From Phormidesmis priestleyi Ana (lineage in GTDB: Bacteria > Cyanobacteriota > Cyanobacteriia > Phormidesmidales > Phormidesmidaceae): a stretch of DNA of 64,000 nucleotides. The notes beneath the pieces were generated by a model. The model made no database searches. It was not told where the DNA came from and was given only the letters and a program-made list of their open reading frames with translations. The position numbers were made by a program, and so were the translations under genes. How positions within the stretch are numbered: the first letter of the stretch is position 1; every line of letters begins with the position of its first letter. The stretch spans positions 124,001 to 188,000 of the forward strand of contig LJZR01000007.1 in assembly GCA_001314865.1 (NCBI GenBank). The letters run 5' to 3'. Shown one piece after another: positions 7,735 to 15,680 of this stretch.

Positions 7735-9033
7735 ATGAAAGCAATTGTGGTAGGTAGCGGTGGTCGTGAACATGCGCTGGCTTGGAAGCTACTGCGATCG
7801 CCTAACGTCACCGAGGTGATTTGCATTCCTGGGAACGGGGGTACGGCGTTGCTGCCGGGATGTCGCAATGTGGCAATGGCCGCAACAGATGCTGAAGGCA
7901 TCGCGAGATGTGCGTTGGTCAACAATCCTGCCTTTGTGCTGATAGGGCCAGAGCAGCCGCTAGCAGAAGGGCTTGCGAATATGTTGCGAGCCCAAACCAT
8001 TAAGGTGTTTGGGCCTAATCAAGATGGTGCTCAAATTGAGTCGAGCAAAGCTTGGGCTAAGGCGCTGATGGTCGATGCGGGGGTGCCCACTGCTGAGTCG
8101 GCGGTGTTTACCGATGGGCCAAGTGCGATCGCCTATTTGCACGAACAAAACAAAGCAAAAGGCATGCCCATTGTCGTAAAAGCAGACGGACTCGCCGCTG
8201 GCAAGGGCGTGACTGTAGCCCTCACCCTAGAAGAGGCGATCGCGGCAGTTGAAGATATTTTTAGGGGTCAGTTTGGTGCAGCGGGCGATCGCGTCGTTAT
8301 CGAAGAATTTTTGCAAGGGCAGGAAGTATCGGTACTCGCTGTAACCGATGGGCTCACAATTCGTCCCCTATTGCCTGCGCAAGACCATAAGCAGATTGGC
8401 GAGGGCGATACCGGCCCTAATACCGGTGGCATGGGTGCCTACGCGCCGACACCCGTGATGCCCGCCGACCTGCTAGCGCGTGTCCAGGCAGAAGTGCTAG
8501 AGCCTACGCTTAAGGGCCTTAGAGCCAAGGGCATTAGCTACCAGGGCGTGCTGTATGCGGGCCTTATTATCACCCCCGAGGGCGACCCCAAGGTGATTGA
8601 GTTCAACTGCCGCTTTGGCGATCCGGAAACGCAGGCGGTGTTGCCCTTGCTCGATACGCCGTTAGAAAAGATTGTGTTGGCCTGCTGCGAGAAGCGGCTA
8701 GCTGACATGCCGCCCTTTGCCTGGAAAGAGGGCGCTTCGGCTTGCGTGGTGATGGCCGCGCAGGGCTATCCTGGGAGCTATCGCAAAGGCCTCTCAATTA
8801 GCGGAATTGACACGGCTGAGTCAGAAGATTCGGGGGTGGTGGTGTTTCATGCCGGAACCCGCCTAAAGAATGGCGCACTTGAGAGCAGTGGCGGCAGAGT
8901 ATTGGGGGTGACGGCGATCGCGCCGACTTTTGATGATGCGATCGCCAAGGCCTATCAAGCCATCAACAAAATTGATTTTCCCGATAGCTACTATCGGCGG
9001 GACATTGGGCACCGCGTAAAGGGGCAGGCGTAA
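7735..9033 (+). CDS. purD: Phosphoribosylamine--glycine ligase
   Basis: PurD (GAR synthetase) joins glycine to 5-phosphoribosylamine using ATP, the second step of purine synthesis, in the cytosol. The 432 residues match the family length. The N-terminal loop GSGGREHALAWKL (about residues 7-19), PEQPLAEGL, the ATP-grasp lysine region VVKADGLAAGKGVTV, and GGMGAYAPTPV and EFNCRFGDPETQ are all diagnostic. It is followed 113 bases later by nblS, an arrangement I recall from other cyanobacteria. A short tandem array fills that gap. Confidence 0.98.
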   Translation: MKAIVVGSGGREHALAWKLLRSPNVTEVICIPGNGGTALLPGCRNVAMAATDAEGIARCALVNNPAFVLIGPEQPLAEGLANMLRAQTIKVFGPNQDGAQIESSKAWAKALMVDAGVPTAESAVFTDGPSAIAYLHEQNKAKGMPIVVKADGLAAGKGVTVALTLEEAIAAVEDIFRGQFGAAGDRVVIEEFLQGQEVSVLAVTDGLTIRPLLPAQDHKQIGEGDTGPNTGGMGAYAPTPVMPADLLARVQAEVLEPTLKGLRAKGISYQGVLYAGLIITPEGDPKVIEFNCRFGDPETQAVLPLLDTPLEKIVLACCEKRLADMPPFAWKEGASACVVMAAQGYPGSYRKGLSISGIDTAESEDSGVVVFHAGTRLKNGALESSGGRVLGVTAIAPTFDDAIAKAYQAINKIDFPDSYYRRDIGHRVKGQA

Positions 9034-9082
9034 GAGACTAGAATAGGATGTATTAGCCATAACCAGTTGGCGGCTACTCATC

Positions 9083-9141
9083 GGGTCACCATTCTAGGGT
9101 CACCATTAATAGGGTCACCATTATTAGCGCCATCATTATTA
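9083..9141. repeat. 14-15 bp x4 tandem array upstream of nblS
   Basis: Units gggtcaccattcta, gggtcaccattaata, gggtcaccattatta and gcgccatcattatta end five bases before the nblS start codon. They occupy the place where a ribosome-binding site would be; no Shine-Dalgarno sequence is visible. Confidence 0.85.
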
Positions 9142-9146
9142 GAGCC

Positions 9147-11141
9147 ATGCAACTCTTCAGTCAACTCAAAGCGTTACTTGCCCGGTGGTGGAGCGATTTT
9201 ACCCTGCAAACGCGACTGATGGCAGGCGCAACCCTGTTGGTGTCGTTAATTATGAGCGGCCTCACATTTTGGGCCGTCAATACCATTCAGCAAGATGCCC
9301 AGCTCAACGACACTCGGTTTGGTCGCGACTTAGGCCTACTCCTAGCCGCCAACGTTGCGCCCCTAGTCGAAACCAACGATCACTCAGAGCTTGCTCGCTT
9401 TTCCTACCGCTTTTACGAAAACACCTCCAACGTTCGCTACATGCTCTATGCCGACCAAGACGGCGAAATTTTCTTTGGCATTCCCTACTCTGAGCCCGCC
9501 GTTCAAAATTCTTTGACCCTTAGGCGGCGGATGAAACTACCCGCAAACTACACCAGCAGTGCCGATTCACCCATGGTGCGTCAGCACATTACGCCTGCGG
9601 GCATGGTCACCGATGTATTTGTGCCCCTGACCATTCAAGGGCAGTACAAAGGTATGCTCGCGATGGGCATTACCCCCAATCCAACGGTGGTCGCCTCTTC
9701 TCACCTCACTCGCGATGTGACGATTGCGGTGTTTGTCTCTATTTGGGTCATGGTGATTTTGGGCGCGGTTATTAACGCGCTGACGATTACGCAGCCGATT
9801 AAAGAACTGCTGCTAGGGGTCAAAAATATTGCAGCTGGCAATTTTAAGCAGCGCATTAACTTACCTCTGGGGGGCGAGCTAGGCGAGCTTATTTACAGCT
9901 TTAACGATATGGCCGAGCGGTTAGAGCGCTACGAAGAGCAAAATATTGAAGAGCTAACGGCTGAGAAAGCAAAGCTAGAGAGCCTAGTCTCAACCATTGC
10001 CGATGGCGCGATTTTGCTAGATGCTGACACCAATGTGGTACTGGCCAATGTAGCCGCTCGGCGGATTTTAGGTTGGGAGGCAACCCTGCCGATTGAAGGC
10101 AGCATTTTAGACAAACTTCAGCCTGAGGTGCGTGCTCAGTTAGCGCCCCCGCTGGTGCAGGCGATCGCCAGCGAAGACCACGAGGGTAGCGAGTTTCGGA
10201 TATCGCTTATAGAAGGTAGCCGAACAGTGCGCGTACTGCTCAACACCGTGCTAGACCAGTCTCGGGCAAATATCAAAGGGGTGGCAATTACCCTTCAAGA
10301 CATCACCCGTGAAGTTGCTCTAAACGAAGCCAAAAGCCAATTTATTAGCAATGTTTCGCACGAACTGCGGACGCCGCTGTTTAACATCAAGTCCTTTATT
10401 GAAACGCTGCATGAATACGGCGAAGACTTGAGTGAGTCAGAGCGTAAAGAGTTTTTGGCAACGGCTAATAATGAGACCGACCGACTCACTCGCCTCGTCA
10501 ACGATGTGCTTGATTTATCGCGGTTGGAGTCTAACCGGCGCTATGAGTTTTCAGCCGTAGAAGTGCATCAGCCTATTGAGCAGGTGCTGCGAACCTACCA
10601 ATTAAACGCCAAAGACAAGCAAATCACCTTAGAAAAAGACATTGAGGCTAATTTGCCAGCCAGCTTAGGTAACTACGACTTGTTATTGCAAGTATTTGGT
10701 AACTTAGTCGGCAATGCCTTAAAGTTTACGCCTGCCGGTGGCAAGGTTATGATTCGCGCCTATCGCGCGCCCTACAAAACCAATCGACTAAACCCTCAGC
10801 TGATTCAAAATGTACGCATTGAAATCGGTGATACGGGTTTGGGCATTGACGCTGAGGATCAGGCCGCTATTTTTGATCGCTTTTTTAGAGTCGAGAATCG
10901 GGTGCATACGCTAGAAGGCACTGGCTTAGGACTTTCTATTGTCAAAAACATTATGGATAAGCACAACGCTCAGGTGAACCTAGTGAGCGAAGTCGGCGTT
11001 GGCACCACGTTTTGGTTTGATCTGCCCGTGTATGACTTAGCTGACTATGTAGAGTCAGGCGATGCCAATGAACAGGCGGTTGTGGATATGCATACAATCG
11101 AGACTGCCCCAACAGAAGCAGCCTCTTCTCGTGCTGTTTAA
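9147..11141 (+). CDS. nblS: Sensor histidine kinase NblS/Hik33 (DspA) family
   Basis: This membrane kinase integrates high light, cold, osmotic and nutrient stress and controls phycobilisome degradation and high-light genes, usually through the RpaB regulator. Domains: TM1 about 22-44, an extracytoplasmic segment with the conserved RYMLYADQDGEIFFGIPYSE, TM2 about 190-212, HAMP 213-265, PAS about 275-385, HisKA with His405 (FISNVSHELRTPLFNIKSF), and HATPase_c with GDTGLGI and GTGLGLSIVKN. The 664 residues equal the usual Hik33 length. The upstream purD linkage supports orthology. No response regulator is adjacent, as is normal for this kinase. Confidence 0.95.
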   Translation: MQLFSQLKALLARWWSDFTLQTRLMAGATLLVSLIMSGLTFWAVNTIQQDAQLNDTRFGRDLGLLLAANVAPLVETNDHSELARFSYRFYENTSNVRYMLYADQDGEIFFGIPYSEPAVQNSLTLRRRMKLPANYTSSADSPMVRQHITPAGMVTDVFVPLTIQGQYKGMLAMGITPNPTVVASSHLTRDVTIAVFVSIWVMVILGAVINALTITQPIKELLLGVKNIAAGNFKQRINLPLGGELGELIYSFNDMAERLERYEEQNIEELTAEKAKLESLVSTIADGAILLDADTNVVLANVAARRILGWEATLPIEGSILDKLQPEVRAQLAPPLVQAIASEDHEGSEFRISLIEGSRTVRVLLNTVLDQSRANIKGVAITLQDITREVALNEAKSQFISNVSHELRTPLFNIKSFIETLHEYGEDLSESERKEFLATANNETDRLTRLVNDVLDLSRLESNRRYEFSAVEVHQPIEQVLRTYQLNAKDKQITLEKDIEANLPASLGNYDLLLQVFGNLVGNALKFTPAGGKVMIRAYRAPYKTNRLNPQLIQNVRIEIGDTGLGIDAEDQAAIFDRFFRVENRVHTLEGTGLGLSIVKNIMDKHNAQVNLVSEVGVGTTFWFDLPVYDLADYVESGDANEQAVVDMHTIETAPTEAASSRAV

Positions 11142-11168
11142 AGGATCTTTTAACAAACAAATATGTCA

Positions 11169-11189
11169 TCAAACAAACAGATTGTTTGA
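11169..11189. other. Small perfect hairpin downstream of nblS
   Basis: tcaaacaa/ttgtttga form an 8-bp stem with a 5-nt loop 28 bases after the nblS stop. No T-run follows, so it is a weak terminator candidate or an mRNA 3'-end structure. Confidence 0.35.
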
Positions 11190-11406
11190 GTGACTGTGGG
11201 GGCTTTCAAAGCTTTATAGATTAGGCGCTGTAGCACATTCTAATAATTCTATGAAAACTGACTTTGCGCTGAGGTTGAGGCTAATGCGCAACGGGATCAA
11301 AGCAGGTTTAAGTATCGATTCTTTGGGTAGACGTTGAACCCTTGGCTGGCTGACTACAATGATGAGCAAAATGATGAGCAACATGGCCAAATTGGAGAAA
11401 AAGCGT

Positions 11407-12399
11407 ATGAGTTTGTTATCTCAGCTGAAAGAAATGACCGTTGTAGTTGCCGATACGGGCGACATCGGTGCCATTGAAGAATTTAAGCCTCAAGATACCA
11501 CGACGAATCCGTCGCTGATTACGGCTGCTGCTGGCTTGCCGCAGTATCAGAGCATTGTTGATGAGACATTGCAGCAGGCTCGCGACAAAATGGATAAAGA
11601 TGCGGTGGATAAGGATGTGGCAATGGAGGCCTTTAAGCATTTAGCGGTGGCCTTTGGTAAGCGGATTTTAGAAATTGTGCCGGGGCGCGTTTCAACTGAG
11701 GTAGATGCTCGGCTTTCTTATGACACCGAGGGCACCTTGGCCTCGGCTCGGGATTTGATTGCTGAGTACGAAGAGGCTGGGGTGAGTCGCGATCGCATCC
11801 TGATCAAAATCGCCTCCACTTGGGAAGGCATTAAAGCCGCCGAAATTTTGGAGCAGGAAGGCATTCACTGCAACCTAACGCTGCTATTTGGCTTGCACCA
11901 GGCCGTTGCTTGCGCCGAAGCAAACGTCACCTTAATTTCTCCGTTTGTCGGTCGCATTCTTGATTGGTACAAAAAAGATAGCGGTCGCGACAGCTATCCA
12001 CCTTCAGAAGATCCAGGCGTGCAGTCGGTGACCGAAATTTACAACTATTACAAAAAATTCGGCTATAAAACCGAAATTATGGGCGCTAGCTTTCGCAACA
12101 TCGACGAGATCAAAGAGCTAGCAGGCTGCGACTTGCTGACCATTTCGCCAAAGCTGCTAGAGCCCCTCGCTGAAACAGACGGTGAACTGCCGCGTAAGCT
12201 GTGTCCCGAAAATGCCAAGGATTTAGATATCGAAAAGCTGTCGATGGACAAAGAGATCTTTGACAAAATGCACGCGGCTGACCGGATGGCGAATGAAAAG
12301 CTATCCGAAGGCATTGAAGGCTTTACGAAGGCCCTAGAGGAGCTAGAGCAACTACTCGCAGATCGGTTGACTCAGCTCAATCAGCCCGCTGCCGTGTAG
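11407..12399 (+). CDS. tal: Transaldolase
   Basis: Transaldolase moves a dihydroxyacetone unit between sugar phosphates in the non-oxidative pentose phosphate pathway. The start at ATG 11407 is chosen because GGAG (11394-11397) lies nine bases upstream and the protein then opens [19 protein letters not shown] like relatives. The open frame extends in frame to ATGs at 11359 and 11362, which would add a low-complexity [15 protein letters not shown]. The Schiff-base lysine is K134 in [38 protein letters not shown] and [13 protein letters not shown] are all present. Length is about 330 residues, typical for TalB-like enzymes. Confidence 0.96.
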   Translation: MSLLSQLKEMTVVVADTGDIGAIEEFKPQDTTTNPSLITAAAGLPQYQSIVDETLQQARDKMDKDAVDKDVAMEAFKHLAVAFGKRILEIVPGRVSTEVDARLSYDTEGTLASARDLIAEYEEAGVSRDRILIKIASTWEGIKAAEILEQEGIHCNLTLLFGLHQAVACAEANVTLISPFVGRILDWYKKDSGRDSYPPSEDPGVQSVTEIYNYYKKFGYKTEIMGASFRNIDEIKELAGCDLLTISPKLLEPLAETDGELPRKLCPENAKDLDIEKLSMDKEIFDKMHAADRMANEKLSEGIEGFTKALEELEQLLADRLTQLNQPAAV

Positions 12400-12409
12400 A
12401 TCTGCTGAA

Positions 12410-12446
12410 CGCTAAATCTCTCTTCCCCAGGGAGAGGGATTTAGCG
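12410..12446. terminator. Long hairpin downstream of tal
   Basis: cgctaaatctctctt pairs with gagagggatttagcg (about 15 bp including two G-T wobbles) around a 7-nt loop, 10 bases after the tal stop. There is no T-run, so it may be a Rho-independent-like 3' end or a stabiliser shared by the convergent ABC operon. Confidence 0.55.
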
Positions 12447-12471
12447 AGTTACCGCCTCCCAAGTATGATGT

Positions 12472-12499
12472 CTGGCCCTAAGTAACTGGCCCTAAGTAA
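12472..12499. repeat. 14-bp tandem duplication between convergent genes
   Basis: The unit ctggccctaagtaa occurs twice exactly, followed by a partial third copy (ctgggccctgg). It lies between tal and the ABC ATPase gene. Confidence 0.85.
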
Positions 12500-12527
12500 C
12501 TGGGCCCTGGGGCTGAAGAATTTGTTT

Positions 12528-13322
12528 CTAGCGCAGCAGATGGACGATCTCTCGCTTATAGTCTAAAAAATCGGCAGTGAGCTTCATATCTAGCTCTCTG
12601 TGCGCAGGCAAATTAATGGGGATCGTTTTTTTTATCTGGCCGTTGCGATCCATGATAAACACGCGCTGAGACAGAAAAATGGCTTCTTCTACATCGTGGG
12701 TGATCATCAATACGGTGATGTGGGTTTTAGCCCATAGGTCATGGAAGAATGCTTGCAATTGTTCTTTGGTTTGAGAGTCCAATGCGCCGAAAGGTTCATC
12801 CATCAGGAGCACTTCGGGATCGTTAGCAAGGGCACGGGCGATCGCAACTCGTTGCTTCATGCCACCCGATAGCGCCTTAGGATAAGCCTTGGCCTGATTG
12901 CTGAGCCCCACAATATCGAGATAGTAAGCCACCTTATGCTTTTGCTCGGCCTTGGGCATGCCCTTAATTTTGAGCCCAAATGCCACATTGTCAGCGACTG
13001 ATAGCCAAGGAAATAGCGTGTAATGCTGAAAGACCATCCCTCGGTCAGCGCCGGGCCCCGGCACCTGCGTTCCGTCCACTAAAATCTCACCCGCAGTGGC
13101 CCGAGTCAAGCCCGCTGCGATGCTCAGCAGCGTAGACTTACCGCAGCCCGAGGGGCCAACAATGCAGCTAAATTCATTGGGGGCAATTTTTAAGCTCACA
13201 TTATCGACAGCGGTTACAGCATCCTTTCCCACCCCAAAAGTTTTGACGATGTTGCGAATCTCTAGCTTAGGCTCCGCATGTGTGAACGAGGAGGATAGTG
13301 TAGTCGGAAAGGTGGTTTGCAT
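12528..13322 (-). CDS. NitT/TauT-family ABC transporter ATP-binding protein
   Basis: 264 residues. Walker A is GPSGCGKST, the Q-loop VFQHYTLFPWLSV, the ABC signature LSGGMKQRVAIARAL, Walker B LLMDEPFGALD and the switch histidine MITHDVEEA. The opening RNIVKTFGVGKDAVTAVDNV and overall pattern match the nitrate/sulfonate/taurine branch (SsuB/TauB/NrtD-like). It energises uptake through the permease encoded 87 bases upstream. It is the last gene of the three-gene importer operon. The substrate cannot be read from the ATPase. Confidence 0.93.
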   Translation of the reverse strand: MQTTFPTTLSSSFTHAEPKLEIRNIVKTFGVGKDAVTAVDNVSLKIAPNEFSCIVGPSGCGKSTLLSIAAGLTRATAGEILVDGTQVPGPGADRGMVFQHYTLFPWLSVADNVAFGLKIKGMPKAEQKHKVAYYLDIVGLSNQAKAYPKALSGGMKQRVAIARALANDPEVLLMDEPFGALDSQTKEQLQAFFHDLWAKTHITVLMITHDVEEAIFLSQRVFIMDRNGQIKKTIPINLPAHRELDMKLTADFLDYKREIVHLLR

Positions 13323-13409
13323 AGCAACAAATGAAAGACTGGCCAGAAAAAAAGACCTATGACAAGACCAAAGAACAAATTCAGAAAAGATCTAAAAAAG
13401 ATTTAAAAA

Positions 13410-14234
13410 CTAGCTCATTTTGGATTCAGCCCAAGGCAACCACAGGCGAAAGGCTAGCCGAAAGGCAAAGTCGGTTGCGAGCCCGATCACGCAAATCACT
13501 ACGATACAGAACATGGCTTTGTCGGTTTGAAGGTATCTTTGCGATCGCACAATTGTAAACCCCAGGCCATTTTGCGCTGCAATCAGCTCAGAGAGCACCA
13601 AAAAATTCCAGGCCCCAGCAATATTGACCCGCAGCGTATCTAAAATATTCGGCAGGGTCGCTGGCAAAATAACGCTTCTGAGCAAGTCCAATCGATTAGC
13701 GCCCAGGGTATAGGCCACGTTAAGCGTTTCGTTTGGGATAAACTTAACCGCATCCGCAATCATCGTCGCGTTGTAAAACACAATGCCAAAGAAAATAATT
13801 AGGATTTTCGAGACTTCATCAATTCCGGCCCAAATGATGATGAGCGGCACAAAAGCGGCGATCGGCATATAGCGGGCTGTTCGTACAAACCCGCCTAATA
13901 GGCTATCCATACTGTAAAAAGTGCCCATGGCAATGCCCACCGGAATCCCAATAATGGCGGCAAAAATAAACCCCGCCATGACCCGCCCCAAGCTCGCAAA
14001 AATATCCACCATCAGCTCCCCATCGCCAAGCATTGTAATGCCTGTGCTAATCACCTCCGTAGGCGTCGGTAAAAACTTAGGATTAACATAGCCGCCATAG
14101 CTCAAAAAGCTCCAGATCAGGACAGGAACAATCAGCGAAGCGGCAATCAGTATCGGCTGAAGCCATCTTGGAAAACCCTGACGAATGCTCCAAAATACAG
14201 AGGGTTTGAGGTAGCGGCGGGGAGAGTCGGTCAC
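13410..14234 (-). CDS. NitT/TauT-family ABC transporter permease
   Basis: 274 residues with about six transmembrane segments. The EAA-type coupling loop reads NVAYTLGANRLDLLRSVILPATLPNILDTLR, matching SsuC/TauC/NrtB-type permeases. It forms the membrane channel of the importer, lying between the substrate-binding protein and ATPase genes. The 127-base gap upstream, toward the binding-protein gene, holds a five-copy short tandem array. Confidence 0.93.
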   Translation of the reverse strand: MTDSPRRYLKPSVFWSIRQGFPRWLQPILIAASLIVPVLIWSFLSYGGYVNPKFLPTPTEVISTGITMLGDGELMVDIFASLGRVMAGFIFAAIIGIPVGIAMGTFYSMDSLLGGFVRTARYMPIAAFVPLIIIWAGIDEVSKILIIFFGIVFYNATMIADAVKFIPNETLNVAYTLGANRLDLLRSVILPATLPNILDTLRVNIAGAWNFLVLSELIAAQNGLGFTIVRSQRYLQTDKAMFCIVVICVIGLATDFAFRLAFRLWLPWAESKMS

Positions 14235-14282
14235 GGGTTACTCATTGCTTAACGGGTGGATAAGTCTTGACGCTGCACTGTT

Positions 14283-14343
14283 GGAAAAAGCGCTAGGAAA
14301 AATCGCTAGGAAAAAGTGCTGGAAAAAGCGCTGGAAAAAACGC
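14283..14343. repeat. 12-13 bp x5 tandem array
   Basis: Units ggaaaaagcgcta, ggaaaaatcgcta, ggaaaaagtgct, ggaaaaagcgct and ggaaaaaacgc run head to tail in the spacer between the binding-protein and permease genes. Confidence 0.85.
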
Positions 14344-14361
14344 GACTTTAGGGCGATGGCG

Positions 14362-15405
14362 TTAGGTGGCGGCCTCAATAAACTGCGGATCAAGCAGTAA
14401 ATCCATGTCTTCAAGCTTAGTTTCGATTTGCTCTTCGGCTAGCAAGAAATCGGCCAACTCCTGCAATGTAGTCGCTAGATACAGATCGCTATCAGGTTGC
14501 GCCAACATCTGTAAATTAGTCTCTTTATCAGGCAGTTGAAATCCTTCAAGATCACTGGCTAAATCTTCTGGTTCCATTTCAAGCGCCGCCGCGCCAATGG
14601 CAATGCCTTCTTCTGGATTGTCTTGTAAATACTGTAGGCCCTTCATGGTGGCATTTACAAACGCCTGCACCGCTTCAGGATTCGATTCAATATAGCCAGT
14701 ATCAAACAGATAGAGATCCGTGATCGCAGTGGGCATTTGAGAAGAATCATAAATTACCCGGCCATCTGGAACCGCTTCAGCCGCTTCTGAAAGGTAAGGG
14801 GCGTAAGTGACTGCAATATCAACATTATTGGACTGAAAAGCAGCCGCAGCCGCAGCAGGATCGGTGTTCACTGCGGTAATGTCATCTTTGCTGAGACCCG
14901 CTTCTTTTAGCACCTGTAGTAGAAAAAAGTAGCTCACGCCCCCTGTGTCTACGGCCACTTTTTTGCCTTTAAAGTCTGCAATACTGGCGATGCTGTTTTT
15001 GGCTAAAATGCCATCTCCCCCCAGGGAACTGTCCTGAACAAGGACTATCTTAAAGTCTTTACCTTGGGACTTCATGATGATGGCTTCTGAACTCACAGGT
15101 GAAACCCCGTCGAGCTGATTGCTCAAAAAGGCGGACATGTACTCACCGCCCGCTCCAAAAATACGCAACTCAAAATCTAGCCCTTCTTCTTCATAGAAGC
15201 CTTTGTCTTGAGCAATGTAAATCGGGACTTGGCCCACCCATGAAATGCTGCCCATAGTCATAGACATCGCCGCGCCGCTTGCAGGGGTACTCTCACTGCT
15301 GCTGTCGCTGCTAGGCGTGCAGGCATGCAATACGGCTGCACCCGATGCCCCGGCGAGGAGCTGGAGCAGATGGCGGCGACGAATTGGAGAAAGCGGATGG
15401 GGCAT
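14362..15405 (-). CDS. NitT/TauT-family ABC substrate-binding lipoprotein
   Basis: 347 residues. The N-terminus has twin arginines (IRRRHLLQLLAG) and a lipobox-like LHAC, suggesting a Tat-exported lipoprotein. A Ser-rich linker follows. The mature part is NMT1/SsuA-like: ISWVGQVPIYIAQDKGFYEE, then GADGVSPVSSEA-like ligand contacts (LDGVSPVSSEAI), GKKVAVDTGGVSYFFLLQVL and NNVDIAVTYAPYL. It delivers substrate to the adjacent permease. Nitrate, aliphatic sulfonate, taurine or a related compound is possible; nothing in the sequence decides. It is the first gene of the operon. Confidence 0.88.
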   Translation of the reverse strand: MPHPLSPIRRRHLLQLLAGASGAAVLHACTPSSDSSSESTPASGAAMSMTMGSISWVGQVPIYIAQDKGFYEEEGLDFELRIFGAGGEYMSAFLSNQLDGVSPVSSEAIIMKSQGKDFKIVLVQDSSLGGDGILAKNSIASIADFKGKKVAVDTGGVSYFFLLQVLKEAGLSKDDITAVNTDPAAAAAAFQSNNVDIAVTYAPYLSEAAEAVPDGRVIYDSSQMPTAITDLYLFDTGYIESNPEAVQAFVNATMKGLQYLQDNPEEGIAIGAAALEMEPEDLASDLEGFQLPDKETNLQMLAQPDSDLYLATTLQELADFLLAEEQIETKLEDMDLLLDPQFIEAAT

Positions 15406-15445
15406 GAATATATCCTCGAAATGTTTAGGCAGACGATGCTGAAAT

Positions 15446-15505
15446 CCGGAAACCTATCTGAAACCTAATCTGAAACCTAATTTGAGACCCAATTTGAAAC
15501 CTATC
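15446..15505. repeat. 12-bp x5 tandem array in the 5' leader of the ABC operon
   Basis: The unit ctgaaacctaat and variants repeat five times with a 12-bp period (exact copies at 15458-15469 and 15470-15481), 40-100 bases upstream of the substrate-binding-protein start. Confidence 0.85.
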
Positions 15506-15553
15506 TAAGGGTCTATGCAATATAAGCATTTCTACTGTACTGCCCAGTGTTCT

Positions 15554-15576
15554 GTACAAAAAGTATACGGTTGTAC
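15554..15576. promoter_or_regulatory. Inverted repeat upstream of the ABC importer
   Basis: gtacaa/ttgtac with an 11-bp spacer lies about 150 bases upstream of the importer start and just beyond the terminator of the next gene. It is a possible operator; the binding factor is unknown. Confidence 0.3.
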
Positions 15577-15588
15577 CTTAGAAGCAAC

Positions 15589-15632
15589 AAAAAAATGGGT
15601 TCATCGCTGCCTAACGGTCAATGAACCCATTT
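15589..15632 (-). terminator. Intrinsic terminator of the DUF4912-type gene
   Basis: On the minus strand a 12-bp perfect stem (aaatgggttcat/atgaacccattt) with a 16-nt loop is followed by a run of T (plus-strand A-run 15589-15595). It lies about 50 bases downstream of the stop at 15681. Confidence 0.85.
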
Positions 15633-15680
15633 TGTATACCATTTATGTTGCTCAATTTGCAGGGAATGCAGCGTAGTGGT

